Positions 21,313 through 29,825 of a stretch of DNA of 39,856 nucleotides are shown here, piece by piece (position 1 is the first letter of the stretch; each line of letters starts with the position of its first letter). A model generated the notes under the pieces. It was not told where the DNA came from. It saw only the letters and a list, made by a program, of their open reading frames with translations, and ran no database searches. The DNA is from Deltaproteobacteria bacterium. Its GTDB lineage: Bacteria; Desulfobacterota; Syntrophia; Syntrophales; JAFGIO01. The stretch is from assembly GCA_016929555.1 (NCBI GenBank), contig JAFGIO010000065.1, positions 1 to 39,856 on the forward strand. Direction: 5' to 3'. A program made the translations under genes and the position numbers.

Positions 21313-23052
21313 TCAGGCGACCGCGTGTGCCGCCGCGATCCACAATACCGTACAGGTGCCGGCAATCACATAGGCGGTTTCCAGCAGGCCTTCCAAGACA
21401 ACCCCTGAAAACTGCGCTCTTCTACCATAAAGTTTGAAACAAATCCATACATAAAATAGGGAACCCATAAGGGCGATGCTCAAGGAAGAAGTCCATCCGG
21501 CCGGATAGGAAACCGTGAGCAGGACGGCCAGCAGAACGGCGATGACCTTCAGGAGGGAATGGGTGTGTTCTTCCCCGATGAGAACGGGAATCGTTTCCTG
21601 GCCGATGAAGCGGTCGCTCTGAATATCGAGCATGTCCGATAGGGCCGATCGGATGAACACAAGGGAAAAGATGAATAAAAATGATACGATCAGGGAAGGG
21701 TTCGGGTGCAGGTCCGTCTCGATCCAGGGCAGAACGGCCGTCACAACGGCCCAGGCCAGGGCCATGGAAACATTTTTTGAACCGGGCAGATCCCGGAGAC
21801 TTTTGAAGCGCGTTCCTCCCGGCAGTATGTTGGCATTGTAGAGGACGCCGAGCAGAGATATCGTGAAGAGCAGGGCGAAGGAAGCGGTGCCGAGGGCGGC
21901 TGCCAGGACCAGGGCCAGCATCAGCGACAGCAGTGCGACGGCAACATAGGGTTTCTCGTGGCGGAGATAGGATTCCTCCCGGTAGGTCCCGATGCTGCTG
22001 GCCTTCCGGTTGATGAATCGGTTCAGGGTGTGCATTGCGAATACATAGGAAGCGGCTATGGCGATATTCATGGGGAGAACGCCGAGATTTTGAAGGATCG
22101 TTCCCGCCAGCGACAGGCAGCCGGCGCCGAAAGTCGAATAGAGATCCGTACGGACAGCAAAGGTCCAAATGTCTAAAAATCCATGCCATTTTCTCTTTTT
22201 TTCGTTCTGGCGCAGGGCAAGGGTATTGACGACGCGATCGATGATCCAGTTCGGCGTCGAGGCGCCTGCGGAAACACCCACCTTCTCATAGGGCAGGGGC
22301 AAGGCCTCCAGGTCGTCGGCCGTCTCGATGTGAAAGGTCGGGGTTCCCTGACGTTCCGAAAGGATTGCCAGCCGCCTCGTGTTGGCGCTGTTCTTTCCCC
22401 CCACGATGAAGAGGGCTTCCATGGCGGCGGCCAGTTCCTTGACTTCCGCCTGCCGCTGTTCCGTGGAATCGCAGATGGTCTGAAAGACGACGGCGCCGGG
22501 ATAGCGCTCCCGGATTCTGGCGGCGATGCTTTCGTACTCCTGGAGGTTCTGTGTCGTCTGGGCCACGACGCAAACCTTTCGAAGTTCGGGGAGCTTCTCC
22601 ACGTCTTCTGTGCACCCGATGACGAATCCCCTGCCCTGGGCGTATCCCAGCAGGCCGTTCACCTCGGGGTGATCGCCGTCGCCTGCGATCAAAATCGTGT
22701 GATCGCTGAGGGCATGTTTCTTGATGATGGCCTGGACATGGGCCACCTTGGGACAGGTTGCATCGACGATCCGAAGGCCCCGTTCCTTTATCTTTTGTCT
22801 TTCGGCGGGCGAGATGCCGTGGGCGCGAATGATCATGGTGGCGCCGGGCTCGCAGGCATCCATCTTTTCGACATCGCCGATGGGAATGATCCCTCTCTTT
22901 TCGAGCAGTTCAACCGTTTGCGGATTGTGGATGAGGGGACCGTAGGTGTAGATGTTTTCCTTTCCCTTGTGCCTGGCCAAATCGAGCACCATATCGACGG
23001 CCCTTCTTACGCCCATGCAGAATCCCGCGGTCCTGGCCAACCTGACGACCAT
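21313..23052 (-). CDS. ispH: IspH fused to a UbiA-like membrane domain
   Basis: 579 residues. Residues about 1-280 are a complete IspH (HMBPP reductase) with the three cluster cysteines in GFCMGVRRAVD, DATCPKVAHVQ and TICDSTEQRQ, plus VGGKNSANTRRL and SAGASTPNWII. It makes IPP and DMAPP, the last step of the MEP pathway. From about 300 on there are seven to nine hydrophobic segments typical of UbiA prenyltransferases. The second aspartate motif SDMLDIQSDRFIGQETIP is intact, but the first (NDxxD) reads NRFINRKAS, without aspartates. ATG 23052 is chosen at the conserved start. Lies downstream of tlyA in an isoprenoid operon. IspH is certain; activity of the membrane part is not. Confidence 0.92.
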   Translation of the reverse strand: MVVRLARTAGFCMGVRRAVDMVLDLARHKGKENIYTYGPLIHNPQTVELLEKRGIIPIGDVEKMDACEPGATMIIRAHGISPAERQKIKERGLRIVDATCPKVAHVQAIIKKHALSDHTILIAGDGDHPEVNGLLGYAQGRGFVIGCTEDVEKLPELRKVCVVAQTTQNLQEYESIAARIRERYPGAVVFQTICDSTEQRQAEVKELAAAMEALFIVGGKNSANTRRLAILSERQGTPTFHIETADDLEALPLPYEKVGVSAGASTPNWIIDRVVNTLALRQNEKKRKWHGFLDIWTFAVRTDLYSTFGAGCLSLAGTILQNLGVLPMNIAIAASYVFAMHTLNRFINRKASSIGTYREESYLRHEKPYVAVALLSLMLALVLAAALGTASFALLFTISLLGVLYNANILPGGTRFKSLRDLPGSKNVSMALAWAVVTAVLPWIETDLHPNPSLIVSFLFIFSLVFIRSALSDMLDIQSDRFIGQETIPVLIGEEHTHSLLKVIAVLLAVLLTVSYPAGWTSSLSIALMGSLFYVWICFKLYGRRAQFSGVVLEGLLETAYVIAGTCTVLWIAAAHAVA

Positions 23053-23117
23053 GGCTGTGATAGACCCTTTCCTCACCCTCCGGGAGGGATGCTTTCACCG
23101 ATTATCGAAAACGACTG

Positions 23118-23861
23118 TCATTTCCTCGCATAGAGAAAATATTCCCTGTTTCCCGCAGGACCCGCAAGGGCGGATTCGCTGGTTCCAAGGACCTCGATGG
23201 CCCTTGCCCTGCAGAAATCTTCGATCTCGGCGATCACGGTCCTGTGAACCCCGGGATCCCTGACGACGCCGTTCTTTCCCACGAACTCCCGTCCCGCCTC
23301 GAATTGTGGTTTGATGAGGGCGAGCAGGGCGCCTCCTTCCCTCAGGGATTTGAGAACAGGGGGGATGACGAGCTTCAGGGAGATGAAGGAGGTGTCTATG
23401 GTTGCCATGTCGACGGGACCGTTAAGCTGCCTGCCGTCGAAGTACCGGATATTCGTCCGTTCGATACAGACGACGCGCGGGTCGGTGCGGAGCTTCCAGG
23501 CCAACTGTCCGTAACCGACATCGAGGGCATAAACCCGGACCGCTCCCTCCTGGAGGAGGCAGTCGGTGAATCCGCCCGTCGAGGCCCCGACATCGAGGCA
23601 GACGAGCCCCCCGACCGCGATGCCGAAGGCGGACAGGGCTCCTTTGAGCTTCAGGCCGCCGCGGCTCACGTAGGGATTGTTTTCGCTCCGTATACGGATC
23701 GATGCTCCGGGATCGACAAGCGTGCCGGCCTTGTCCTGAATCACATCGTCGACGAGAACGGCGCCTGCGAGAATGAGGGCTCTGGCCCGTTCTCGGCTTG
23801 CCGCGATCCCCTGTTCGGCCAGCAACCTGTCCAGCCGTACCCTTTTCTCCGTGGCGGCCAT
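23118..23861 (-). CDS. tlyA: TlyA-family rRNA 2'-O-methyltransferase
   Basis: 247 residues. An N-terminal S4 RNA-binding domain (RLDRLLAEQGIAASRERARALILAGAVLVDD) is followed by YVSRGGLKLKGAL and an FtsJ-type methyltransferase with the SAM motif CLDVGASTGGFTDCLLQEGA. TlyA methylates ribosomal RNA riboses; some members are called haemolysins for historical reasons. It starts five bases after the dxs stop, within the xseA-to-ispH operon, a common bacterial arrangement. Confidence 0.93.
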   Translation of the reverse strand: MAATEKRVRLDRLLAEQGIAASRERARALILAGAVLVDDVIQDKAGTLVDPGASIRIRSENNPYVSRGGLKLKGALSAFGIAVGGLVCLDVGASTGGFTDCLLQEGAVRVYALDVGYGQLAWKLRTDPRVVCIERTNIRYFDGRQLNGPVDMATIDTSFISLKLVIPPVLKSLREGGALLALIKPQFEAGREFVGKNGVVRDPGVHRTVIAEIEDFCRARAIEVLGTSESALAGPAGNREYFLYARK

Positions 23862-23865
23862 GGTT

Positions 23866-25785
23866 TCAGCCCCCGGCCGGTCCGGCGTTTCCTTCCATCA
23901 TGTGCCGCGCCGCCTCCGCAATACCCTCGCTGTCGATGCCCGACATCTTCCTCAGTTGGGCCTGCGTGGCATGCTCCATGAATTGGTCCTTTATGCCCAG
24001 CCTCCTGATCTTGACGTCGGCAATTCCCGCTTCTTCGAAAAGCTCCAGAACGGCGCTGCCGAAGCCCCCCATCAGGACATTCTCCTCGACGACGATCATC
24101 CGCTTGAACCTCGATGCCGCCTCGCACAGCAGTGGCCGGTCGAGAGGCTTGACGAAGCGGGCGTTGATGACCGTTGCGTCGATGCCGCCTTCAATCAGAA
24201 TCTGCGCCGCCGTCAGGGCGGGATGAACGGTCGATCCTATGGCCACGATGGCCAGGTCGGGACCGACCCTCAGGATCTCTCCCTTGCCGATGTCAAGCCG
24301 TTGGGGCTCGGCGTCGATGGGAACGCCCAATCCCCTGCCTCGGGGGTATCGGAGGGAGGCGGGCCGTCCTGCCTCCACGGCGGTCTTGAGCATGTGCTGG
24401 AGCTCGTTTTCGTCCTTGGGCGCCATGACGATCAGGTTGGGGATAGACCGTAGATAGGAGAAATCAAAGAGGCCGTGGTGGGTGGGTCCGTCGTCGCCGA
24501 CGAATCCTCCTCGGTCCATTGCAAGAACGACGGGAAGGTTCTGGAGGCAGACGTCATGGATGACCTGGTCGTAAGCCCGCTGCATGAAGGTCGAATAGAT
24601 GGCCACGACGGGAATAAAAGAGGCCGTCGCCAGACCCGCCGCAAAGGTCACGCCGTGCTGCTCCGCGATACCGACATCGTAAAACCGCTCCGGGAATTCC
24701 TTGGCGAAGGCGTCGAGGCCCGTCCCGTTGCCCATGGCGGCGGTGATGGTAACGATCCGGGAATTCTCACGGGCCAGTTTCGCTATGGTTCTGCCGAACA
24801 TCTCCGTGTAGGAGGGAGGAAGGGTCGTTTCCCCAGCCGAAAGGGGCAGGCCCGTATTGACCTCGAAGGGCGCCACGCCGTGGAACCTCAGGGGTTCCGC
24901 TTCGGCAGGTCTGTAGCCCTTGCCCTTTTTTGTAACGATATGGACGAGAACCGGCCGCTGGAGCTTCTTGATGTTTTCCAATGTCTTGATGAGATGGTCC
25001 AGACGATGCCCCTCCAGGGGCCCCACGTAGGTGAATCCCAGTTCCTCGAAAAGGGCGCCCGGAACGATCAGCGATTTCAGGGATTCTTCGATCTGCCTCG
25101 TGACACGGACCATGCCCTCGCCGATGGAAGGGATTGTCTTGAGAAAACTCTTGACCTCCGCCTTCAATTTGGTAACCGTCTGGCCGGTCATCAGGCGGTT
25201 CAAATAGGAGGAAAGGGCGCCCACATTGGCGGAAATGGACATCTCGTTGTCGTTGAGAATGATGATCAGTCCTTTCTTGCGGTCCCCGGCCCAGTTGAGC
25301 CCCTCGAAGGCCATACCCGCCGTCATGGAGCCGTCGCCGATGACGGCGATCACCCTGTGGTTTTCGTTCAGAAGGCACCTGGATTCGGCCAGGCCTGCGG
25401 CTGCCGATATGGAAGTGCCGCTGTGGCCGCTGTTGAAGACGTCGTAAGGGCTCTCTTCTTTTCTGGGGAAACCGCTGAGACCTCCTTTCTGGCGGAGGGT
25501 ATGGAACCGGTCTTTCCGGCCCGTGATGATCTTGTGGGTATAGGCCTGGTGTCCAACATCCCAGATGAGTTTGTCCCGGGGCGTATCGAAAACGTAGTGG
25601 ATGGCCAGCGTCAATTCCACGGTACCCAGGGAGGATGCCAGGTGGCCGCCGCTGCGGGAGACCGTTTCGATGATCATCTCACGGATTTCCTCGGCCAGCA
25701 CCGTAAGCGAATTCAGATCAAGCTTCCGGATGTCTTCGGGATCGTTGACCTTGTCTAAAATGCGTTCCTTGCTTATTTCTGTCAT
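23866..25785 (-). CDS. dxs: 1-deoxy-D-xylulose-5-phosphate synthase
   Basis: 639 residues, a thiamine diphosphate enzyme joining pyruvate and glyceraldehyde 3-phosphate in the first step of the MEP pathway. [13 protein letters not shown], the ThDP motif [18 protein letters not shown] ... NDNEMSIS, the [14 protein letters not shown] region and the C-terminal transketolase domain ([19 protein letters not shown]) are intact. ATG 25785 is chosen; the open frame extends to overlap ispA but the added residues are not conserved. It follows ispA in the operon. Confidence 0.96.
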   Translation of the reverse strand: MTEISKERILDKVNDPEDIRKLDLNSLTVLAEEIREMIIETVSRSGGHLASSLGTVELTLAIHYVFDTPRDKLIWDVGHQAYTHKIITGRKDRFHTLRQKGGLSGFPRKEESPYDVFNSGHSGTSISAAAGLAESRCLLNENHRVIAVIGDGSMTAGMAFEGLNWAGDRKKGLIIILNDNEMSISANVGALSSYLNRLMTGQTVTKLKAEVKSFLKTIPSIGEGMVRVTRQIEESLKSLIVPGALFEELGFTYVGPLEGHRLDHLIKTLENIKKLQRPVLVHIVTKKGKGYRPAEAEPLRFHGVAPFEVNTGLPLSAGETTLPPSYTEMFGRTIAKLARENSRIVTITAAMGNGTGLDAFAKEFPERFYDVGIAEQHGVTFAAGLATASFIPVVAIYSTFMQRAYDQVIHDVCLQNLPVVLAMDRGGFVGDDGPTHHGLFDFSYLRSIPNLIVMAPKDENELQHMLKTAVEAGRPASLRYPRGRGLGVPIDAEPQRLDIGKGEILRVGPDLAIVAIGSTVHPALTAAQILIEGGIDATVINARFVKPLDRPLLCEAASRFKRMIVVEENVLMGGFGSAVLELFEEAGIADVKIRRLGIKDQFMEHATQAQLRKMSGIDSEGIAEAARHMMEGNAGPAGG

Positions 25786-25844
25786 TGTAAAAACCTGTCG
25801 GCCTTCGTTCCCAGGAGGCGCGCCTGGGAAAGGAGCCGGATTGT

Positions 25845-26759
25845 TCATGTCTTTCTTTCCTTTATATACCGGGCGATCATCCGCAAGGGATCGGCCCGGT
25901 CATCGAGGTTCTCTATCGCGGCCAGGGCAAGCTCGACGAGTTCGGAGGCCCTGAGGCGGGCGGCTTCCAATCCCAGCAAACCCGGATAGGTCAGTTTGCC
26001 CCGGCAGGCGTCGCTGCCCGTCTTCTTTCCCAGCAGGGCGCTGTCTCCCTCCACATTGAGGATGTCGTCGGCGATTTGAAAGGCAAGGCCGATATGATCG
26101 CCGTAAGTGGAAAGGGCGGACAGGCCGTCAGGCCCGGCGCCTCTCAGCAGGGCGCCCACCCGCAGGGAGGCCCGGATCAGGGACGCCGTCTTTCGGGTGT
26201 GGATGTACAGAAGGGTTTCCAGATCGCCGGCGGTGCCCTCCGCCTTGATATCGGCTACCTGGCCGCCCACCATCCCCAGATATCCGGCAGCCTCGGCGAC
26301 GGTGCGGATCGCTTCCAGAAGCCTTTCCGGCGGCACGTCCCGCATGAGTTCTCGGCGCGCCATCAGGTGGAAGGCTTCCGTAAGCAGGGCATCGCCGGCA
26401 AGGATGGCGATGTCCTCTCCGAACACCCTGTGGCTCGTAGGCCGTCCCCGCCGGTAGTCATCGTTGTCCATGGCGGGGAGGTCGTCATGGATCAAGGAGT
26501 AGGTGTGGATGAGCTCCAGGGCGCAGGCAGCGGGCAGCAGGGAAGAAGCCTCCGCATTTCCCTCTGTAGCTTCGGCCGCAGCCAAACAGAGTATGGGTCG
26601 GAGACGCTTTCCCCCGGCGAAGAGGCTGTGGCGGCAGGCCTGGAAGATCACCGGCGGATAGGTTCTCTCATCGGGGAGGCAGCGCTCCAGGGCCTCATCG
26701 ATCAATCTTTTCTTTTCGAAAAGATAGGTTTCCAGGGCGGTTGCGGCCCTTGCGGTCAT
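25845..26759 (-). CDS. ispA: Farnesyl/geranyl diphosphate synthase (IspA-like)
   Basis: 304 residues. First aspartate motif [12 protein letters not shown] with the two-residue insertion typical of bacterial short-chain synthases, second motif FQIADDILN, and GGKRLRPIL for IPP. It produces C15 (or C20) prenyl diphosphates from DMAPP and IPP supplied by Dxs and IspH in the same operon. It overlaps xseB by four bases. The IspB-like enzyme at 3736 would extend its product. Confidence 0.93.
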   Translation of the reverse strand: MTARAATALETYLFEKKRLIDEALERCLPDERTYPPVIFQACRHSLFAGGKRLRPILCLAAAEATEGNAEASSLLPAACALELIHTYSLIHDDLPAMDNDDYRRGRPTSHRVFGEDIAILAGDALLTEAFHLMARRELMRDVPPERLLEAIRTVAEAAGYLGMVGGQVADIKAEGTAGDLETLLYIHTRKTASLIRASLRVGALLRGAGPDGLSALSTYGDHIGLAFQIADDILNVEGDSALLGKKTGSDACRGKLTYPGLLGLEAARLRASELVELALAAIENLDDRADPLRMIARYIKERKT

Positions 26760-26998
26760 TCCCGTTCCTCCCGAAAGGGTTGGATGGTCTGCTCTGCATC
26801 CTCTTTCAGGAGGAGTTCAACCTTTCGTTCCGCCTCGTCAAGCTTGCGGGAACAGAACCGCGCCAACTTGACCCCTTCCTCGAAGGCCTTGAGGGATTCC
26901 TCGAGGGTGAGGTCCCCCGATTCCATCCTGCGGACGATCGCATCCAATTTCTGCAAGGCCTCTTCGAACTTGTCCCTGGCCATCTTTTTACTCTCCAT
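26756..26998 (-). CDS. xseB: Exodeoxyribonuclease VII small subunit
   Basis: 80 residues: FEEALQKLDAIVRRMESGDLTLEESLKAFEEGVKLARFCSRKLDEAERKVELLL is the complete helical-hairpin XseB domain. It assembles with XseA to degrade single-stranded DNA. It overlaps xseA by 11 bases and ispA by four, showing tight translational coupling. A second in-frame ATG five codons in is an alternative start. Confidence 0.94.
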   Translation of the reverse strand: MESKKMARDKFEEALQKLDAIVRRMESGDLTLEESLKAFEEGVKLARFCSRKLDEAERKVELLLKEDAEQTIQPFREERE

Positions 26999-28340
26999 AC
27001 GTATCGGTTACCCGAGCCCGAAGCCCTCCCTCGGAGACCTTGATTTCCACGAGGGTTCCCGCTGAAATTTCCGCCGCCTTCCTAATGATGTATCCCTCCG
27101 GCAGTCGCCTTGTTATGCTGTAGCCCCGCTTCAGGACGGCCAGCGGGCTCAGTGTGTCCAAAACGGCCGTACAGGTTCCGAGCCGCTCCCTTGCCCGTTC
27201 GAGAATCGTTTGAAGGGCGGATGAAAGGTTCTTTTCCAGGCCGTCAAGGCGGAGGCGCTCCTGGCGAACACGGATTGTCGGGCGCTGCTGGAGAAGGCGG
27301 ATTCGATGGTTTGTCAGGCGCATCCTTGCGTTTTCCCTTCGATTCGCCAGAACCGTCTTCAGGCGTTCCGTACGGTCGTCGAGACCGAGACGGATATCGG
27401 CGATCCGCCGCTTCGGGTGGACGAGCCGCCGTTCGCAAAGGGCGATCCTTTCACGAAGACCGGTCATCGTTGCCTGCAGGAGGCTGAGGAGCCGGCCTTT
27501 CAGGGTTGCGAGCTTCGCCCCCAGATCTTCCCTGTTCGGTACGGCAAGCTCCGCTGCCGCCGACGGGGTCGGCGCCCGGAGATCTGCAACGAAGTCGGCA
27601 ATGGTGTAGTCCGTTTCATGGCCTATGGCTGAAATAACGGGGATCCGCGAGCGATGAATCGCCCGGGCGACGCTCTCGTCGTTGAAAGGGGCGAGATCCT
27701 CGAGGGAACCGCCTCCCCGCGCCAGGATGATCACATCGATTCCTCCGACCTTTTGCATCTGATCGAGGGCGGAAACGATTTCACCCGCAGCCAGAGTACC
27801 CTGGACCCGCACCGGTGCGATCAGGATGTTCACGGAAGGAAAGCGGCGGGCCGTTACCTGGAGAATGTCCCGGATCACCGAACCGGTGGGAGAGGTGACG
27901 ACACCGATCCGCCCGGGCAGACAGGGGATCGGTTTTTTCCGGTCGTCGTCGAAGAGCCCTTCGGCTTGCAGGCGGGCCTTCAACTGCTCGAAGGCCTTCT
28001 GCAGGGCCCCGAGACCTACCGGCTCCACCACGTCGACGATGAGCTGATACTCTCCCCGGGGCTCGTAGACGCTGAGGCGGGCGCGACAGCGGATGCTCAT
28101 CCCCTCTTCAATGGCGAATCTTGCCGCGCCGTAACCCAAAGACGGTCCTTGCATCAGGGCGGAGCGGAAAACGACGGCGCGGATCTGGCTGTTCTCGTCC
28201 TTCAGGGTGAAATAGATATGGCCCGAGGAAGGGCGCCGCAGGTTCGAGATCTCCCCTTCCACCCAGACAAAAGGAAAGGCATCTTCCAGGCTTTCCTTGA
28301 TCCTTGCATTCAGCAACGAAACGGTCAGTATTTCTCTCAT
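26988..28340 (-). CDS. xseA: Exodeoxyribonuclease VII large subunit
   Basis: 450 residues. N-terminal OB fold (VWVEGEISNLRRPSSGHIYFTLKDENSQIRAVVF), then the catalytic domain with GRIGVVTSPTGSVIRDILQVTARRFP, ARGGGSLEDLAPFNDE and SAIGHETDYTIADFVADLRAPTPSAAAE, followed by a long helical region and a C-terminal segment SPLAVLKRGYSI. It is the nuclease subunit acting on single-stranded DNA. First gene of the xseA-xseB-ispA-dxs-tlyA-ispH unit, with promoter region in 28341-28500. Confidence 0.96.
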   Translation of the reverse strand: MREILTVSLLNARIKESLEDAFPFVWVEGEISNLRRPSSGHIYFTLKDENSQIRAVVFRSALMQGPSLGYGAARFAIEEGMSIRCRARLSVYEPRGEYQLIVDVVEPVGLGALQKAFEQLKARLQAEGLFDDDRKKPIPCLPGRIGVVTSPTGSVIRDILQVTARRFPSVNILIAPVRVQGTLAAGEIVSALDQMQKVGGIDVIILARGGGSLEDLAPFNDESVARAIHRSRIPVISAIGHETDYTIADFVADLRAPTPSAAAELAVPNREDLGAKLATLKGRLLSLLQATMTGLRERIALCERRLVHPKRRIADIRLGLDDRTERLKTVLANRRENARMRLTNHRIRLLQQRPTIRVRQERLRLDGLEKNLSSALQTILERARERLGTCTAVLDTLSPLAVLKRGYSITRRLPEGYIIRKAAEISAGTLVEIKVSEGGLRARVTDTYGE

Positions 28341-28440
28341 AATTTTGCATCACTGTGTGTGCAACTACCAGAAATTCATGGCGATGACAAGATCGTTTTT
28401 TCGGGCGGTTTCCGGTACCGATCCTCCATGAAATTAATAC

Positions 28441-28471
28441 CGATCGATCCATTTGTAAACTGCGATCGATC
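28441..28471. promoter_or_regulatory. Tandem CGATCGATC sites in a divergent promoter region
   Basis: CGATCGATC at 28441-28449 and again at 28463-28471, each containing the palindrome GATCGATC. Spacing is exactly 22 bases, two helical turns, so both face the same side. They lie between xseA and the deoxyhypusine-synthase-like gene. Each also contains two GATC sites. Confidence 0.35.
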
Positions 28472-28509
28472 ATTGACTTCCGTGCGGCCTTGATCTATGA
28501 GGAATCGAG

Positions 28510-28572
28510 ATGATGAATATCCTGCCCTGCCGGCGCCAGGCCTTTGCCGCCTGAGAAAGCCTGAAGCGGCAA
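28510..28572 (+). promoter_or_regulatory. Possible leader peptide and hairpin before the DHS-like gene
   Basis: A 14-codon frame, MMNILPCRRQAFAA (ATG 28510), has GAGGA shortly before it and ends inside a stem formed by TTGCCGC (28544-28550) and GCGGCAA (28566-28572), just upstream of the next gene's start region. Chance is possible. Confidence 0.2.
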
Positions 28573-28599
28573 GCGATGGGAAAGGTCATAGGGGAGGTT

Positions 28600-29622
28600 A
28601 TGGAAAAGAAGGATTATTTGAAGAGGGCCATCGAGCATATAGACATCACGGCCATCGATACCGTGGAAATGATCCGGGCGATGCGAGGGATGTCCTTTTC
28701 GGCGAGAGAACTTGCACTGGCGGCCGACATCTACGACCGGATGCTCTCCGACAGTGCCTGCACCGTTATCCTGACCGTTGCCGGGAGCACGAGCGCCGCA
28801 GGCTGCATGAAGCTTTACGCTGATCTCGTGAAATACAACATGGTGGACGTTATCGTGGCCACGGGTGCGACCATCGTGGACATGGACTTTTTCGAGGCCC
28901 TGGGGTTCAGGCATTACGAGGGGAGCCCTCAGGCGGACGACGAGGACTTGCGCCGATGCTATATCGACCGGATCTATGATACCTTCATCGACGAGGAGGA
29001 ACTTCAGGCCTGCGATCGGACGGTGACCCAGATCGCCGACGGCCTGGCTCCGAGGCCTTACTCGTCCCGGGAGTTCATTGCCGAAATGGGAAAATACCTG
29101 ATGCGGCATGCCGTAAAGAAGGATTCCCTGATACAGACCTCCTGGGAAAACGATGTGCCCATTTTCTGCCCGGCCTTCTCCGACAGCAGCGCCGGTTTCG
29201 GCCTCGTTCTTCACCAGGTGAACCGCCCGGAGCGCCATGCCTCCATCGACTCCGTGAAGGATTTCCGCGAGCTGACGATGATCAAGATCGAGGCCCAAAA
29301 GACGGGCTTGCTCATCATCGGCGGCGGTGTCCCGAAGAACTTTGCCCAGGACACGGTCATCTGCGCCGAAATCCTGGGGCATTCCGTTCCCATGCACCAT
29401 TACGCCGTACAGATCACCGTGGCCGACGTGCGCGACGGGGCCTGTTCCAGTTCCACCCTCCGGGAAGCGACCTCCTGGGGCAAGGTGGACACCGTCGATT
29501 CCCAGATGGTTTATGCCGAAGCGACGACGGTTCTGCCGCTGCTGGCAAGCTATGCCTATCACAAGGGCGGTTGGAAAAACCGCGTTAGGCGGCGCTTTGC
29601 GAAGATGTTTCCAGCCGAGTGA
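28600..29622 (+). CDS. Deoxyhypusine synthase-like protein
   Basis: 340 residues of the DHS superfamily. Visible family segments are AGSTSAAGCMKLYADLV, DVIVATGATIVDMDFFEALG, DVPIFCPAFSDSS, LLIIGGGVPKNFAQD and, near the end, EATSWGKVD with Lys295 at the position of the substrate-linked lysine of eukaryotic enzymes. Eukaryotic and archaeal DHS transfer the butylamine of spermidine to eIF5A; bacteria lack eIF5A, and bacterial relatives act in polyamine chemistry (for example homospermidine synthase) or are uncharacterised. ATG 28600 follows GGGGAGG closely; ATG 28576 is an alternative. No EF-P-like gene is nearby. Confidence 0.88.
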   Translation: MEKKDYLKRAIEHIDITAIDTVEMIRAMRGMSFSARELALAADIYDRMLSDSACTVILTVAGSTSAAGCMKLYADLVKYNMVDVIVATGATIVDMDFFEALGFRHYEGSPQADDEDLRRCYIDRIYDTFIDEEELQACDRTVTQIADGLAPRPYSSREFIAEMGKYLMRHAVKKDSLIQTSWENDVPIFCPAFSDSSAGFGLVLHQVNRPERHASIDSVKDFRELTMIKIEAQKTGLLIIGGGVPKNFAQDTVICAEILGHSVPMHHYAVQITVADVRDGACSSSTLREATSWGKVDTVDSQMVYAEATTVLPLLASYAYHKGGWKNRVRRRFAKMFPAE

Positions 29623-29825
29623 CCCCACGGATGAACGATGAATGCAATCTTGAGAAGGTTTGCCGGTTTCAGGGATTGCAGCCTGGAGGCCTTTCTGTGA
29701 CGCTCTCCGGTTAAGACCCGGGAGCGGACGGTATCATGGCGGCGCGCTGGCTGCCGAAGCGGGATGCTTTGCGGAGACGGTGCGGACAGGCAACGATACC
29801 TCATATTCTGATCAGGGGTACAGGC

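Noticed and set aside
24475-25758. 427-codon open frame antisense to dxs
   Set aside because: Shadow of a highly conserved gene in GC-rich DNA.
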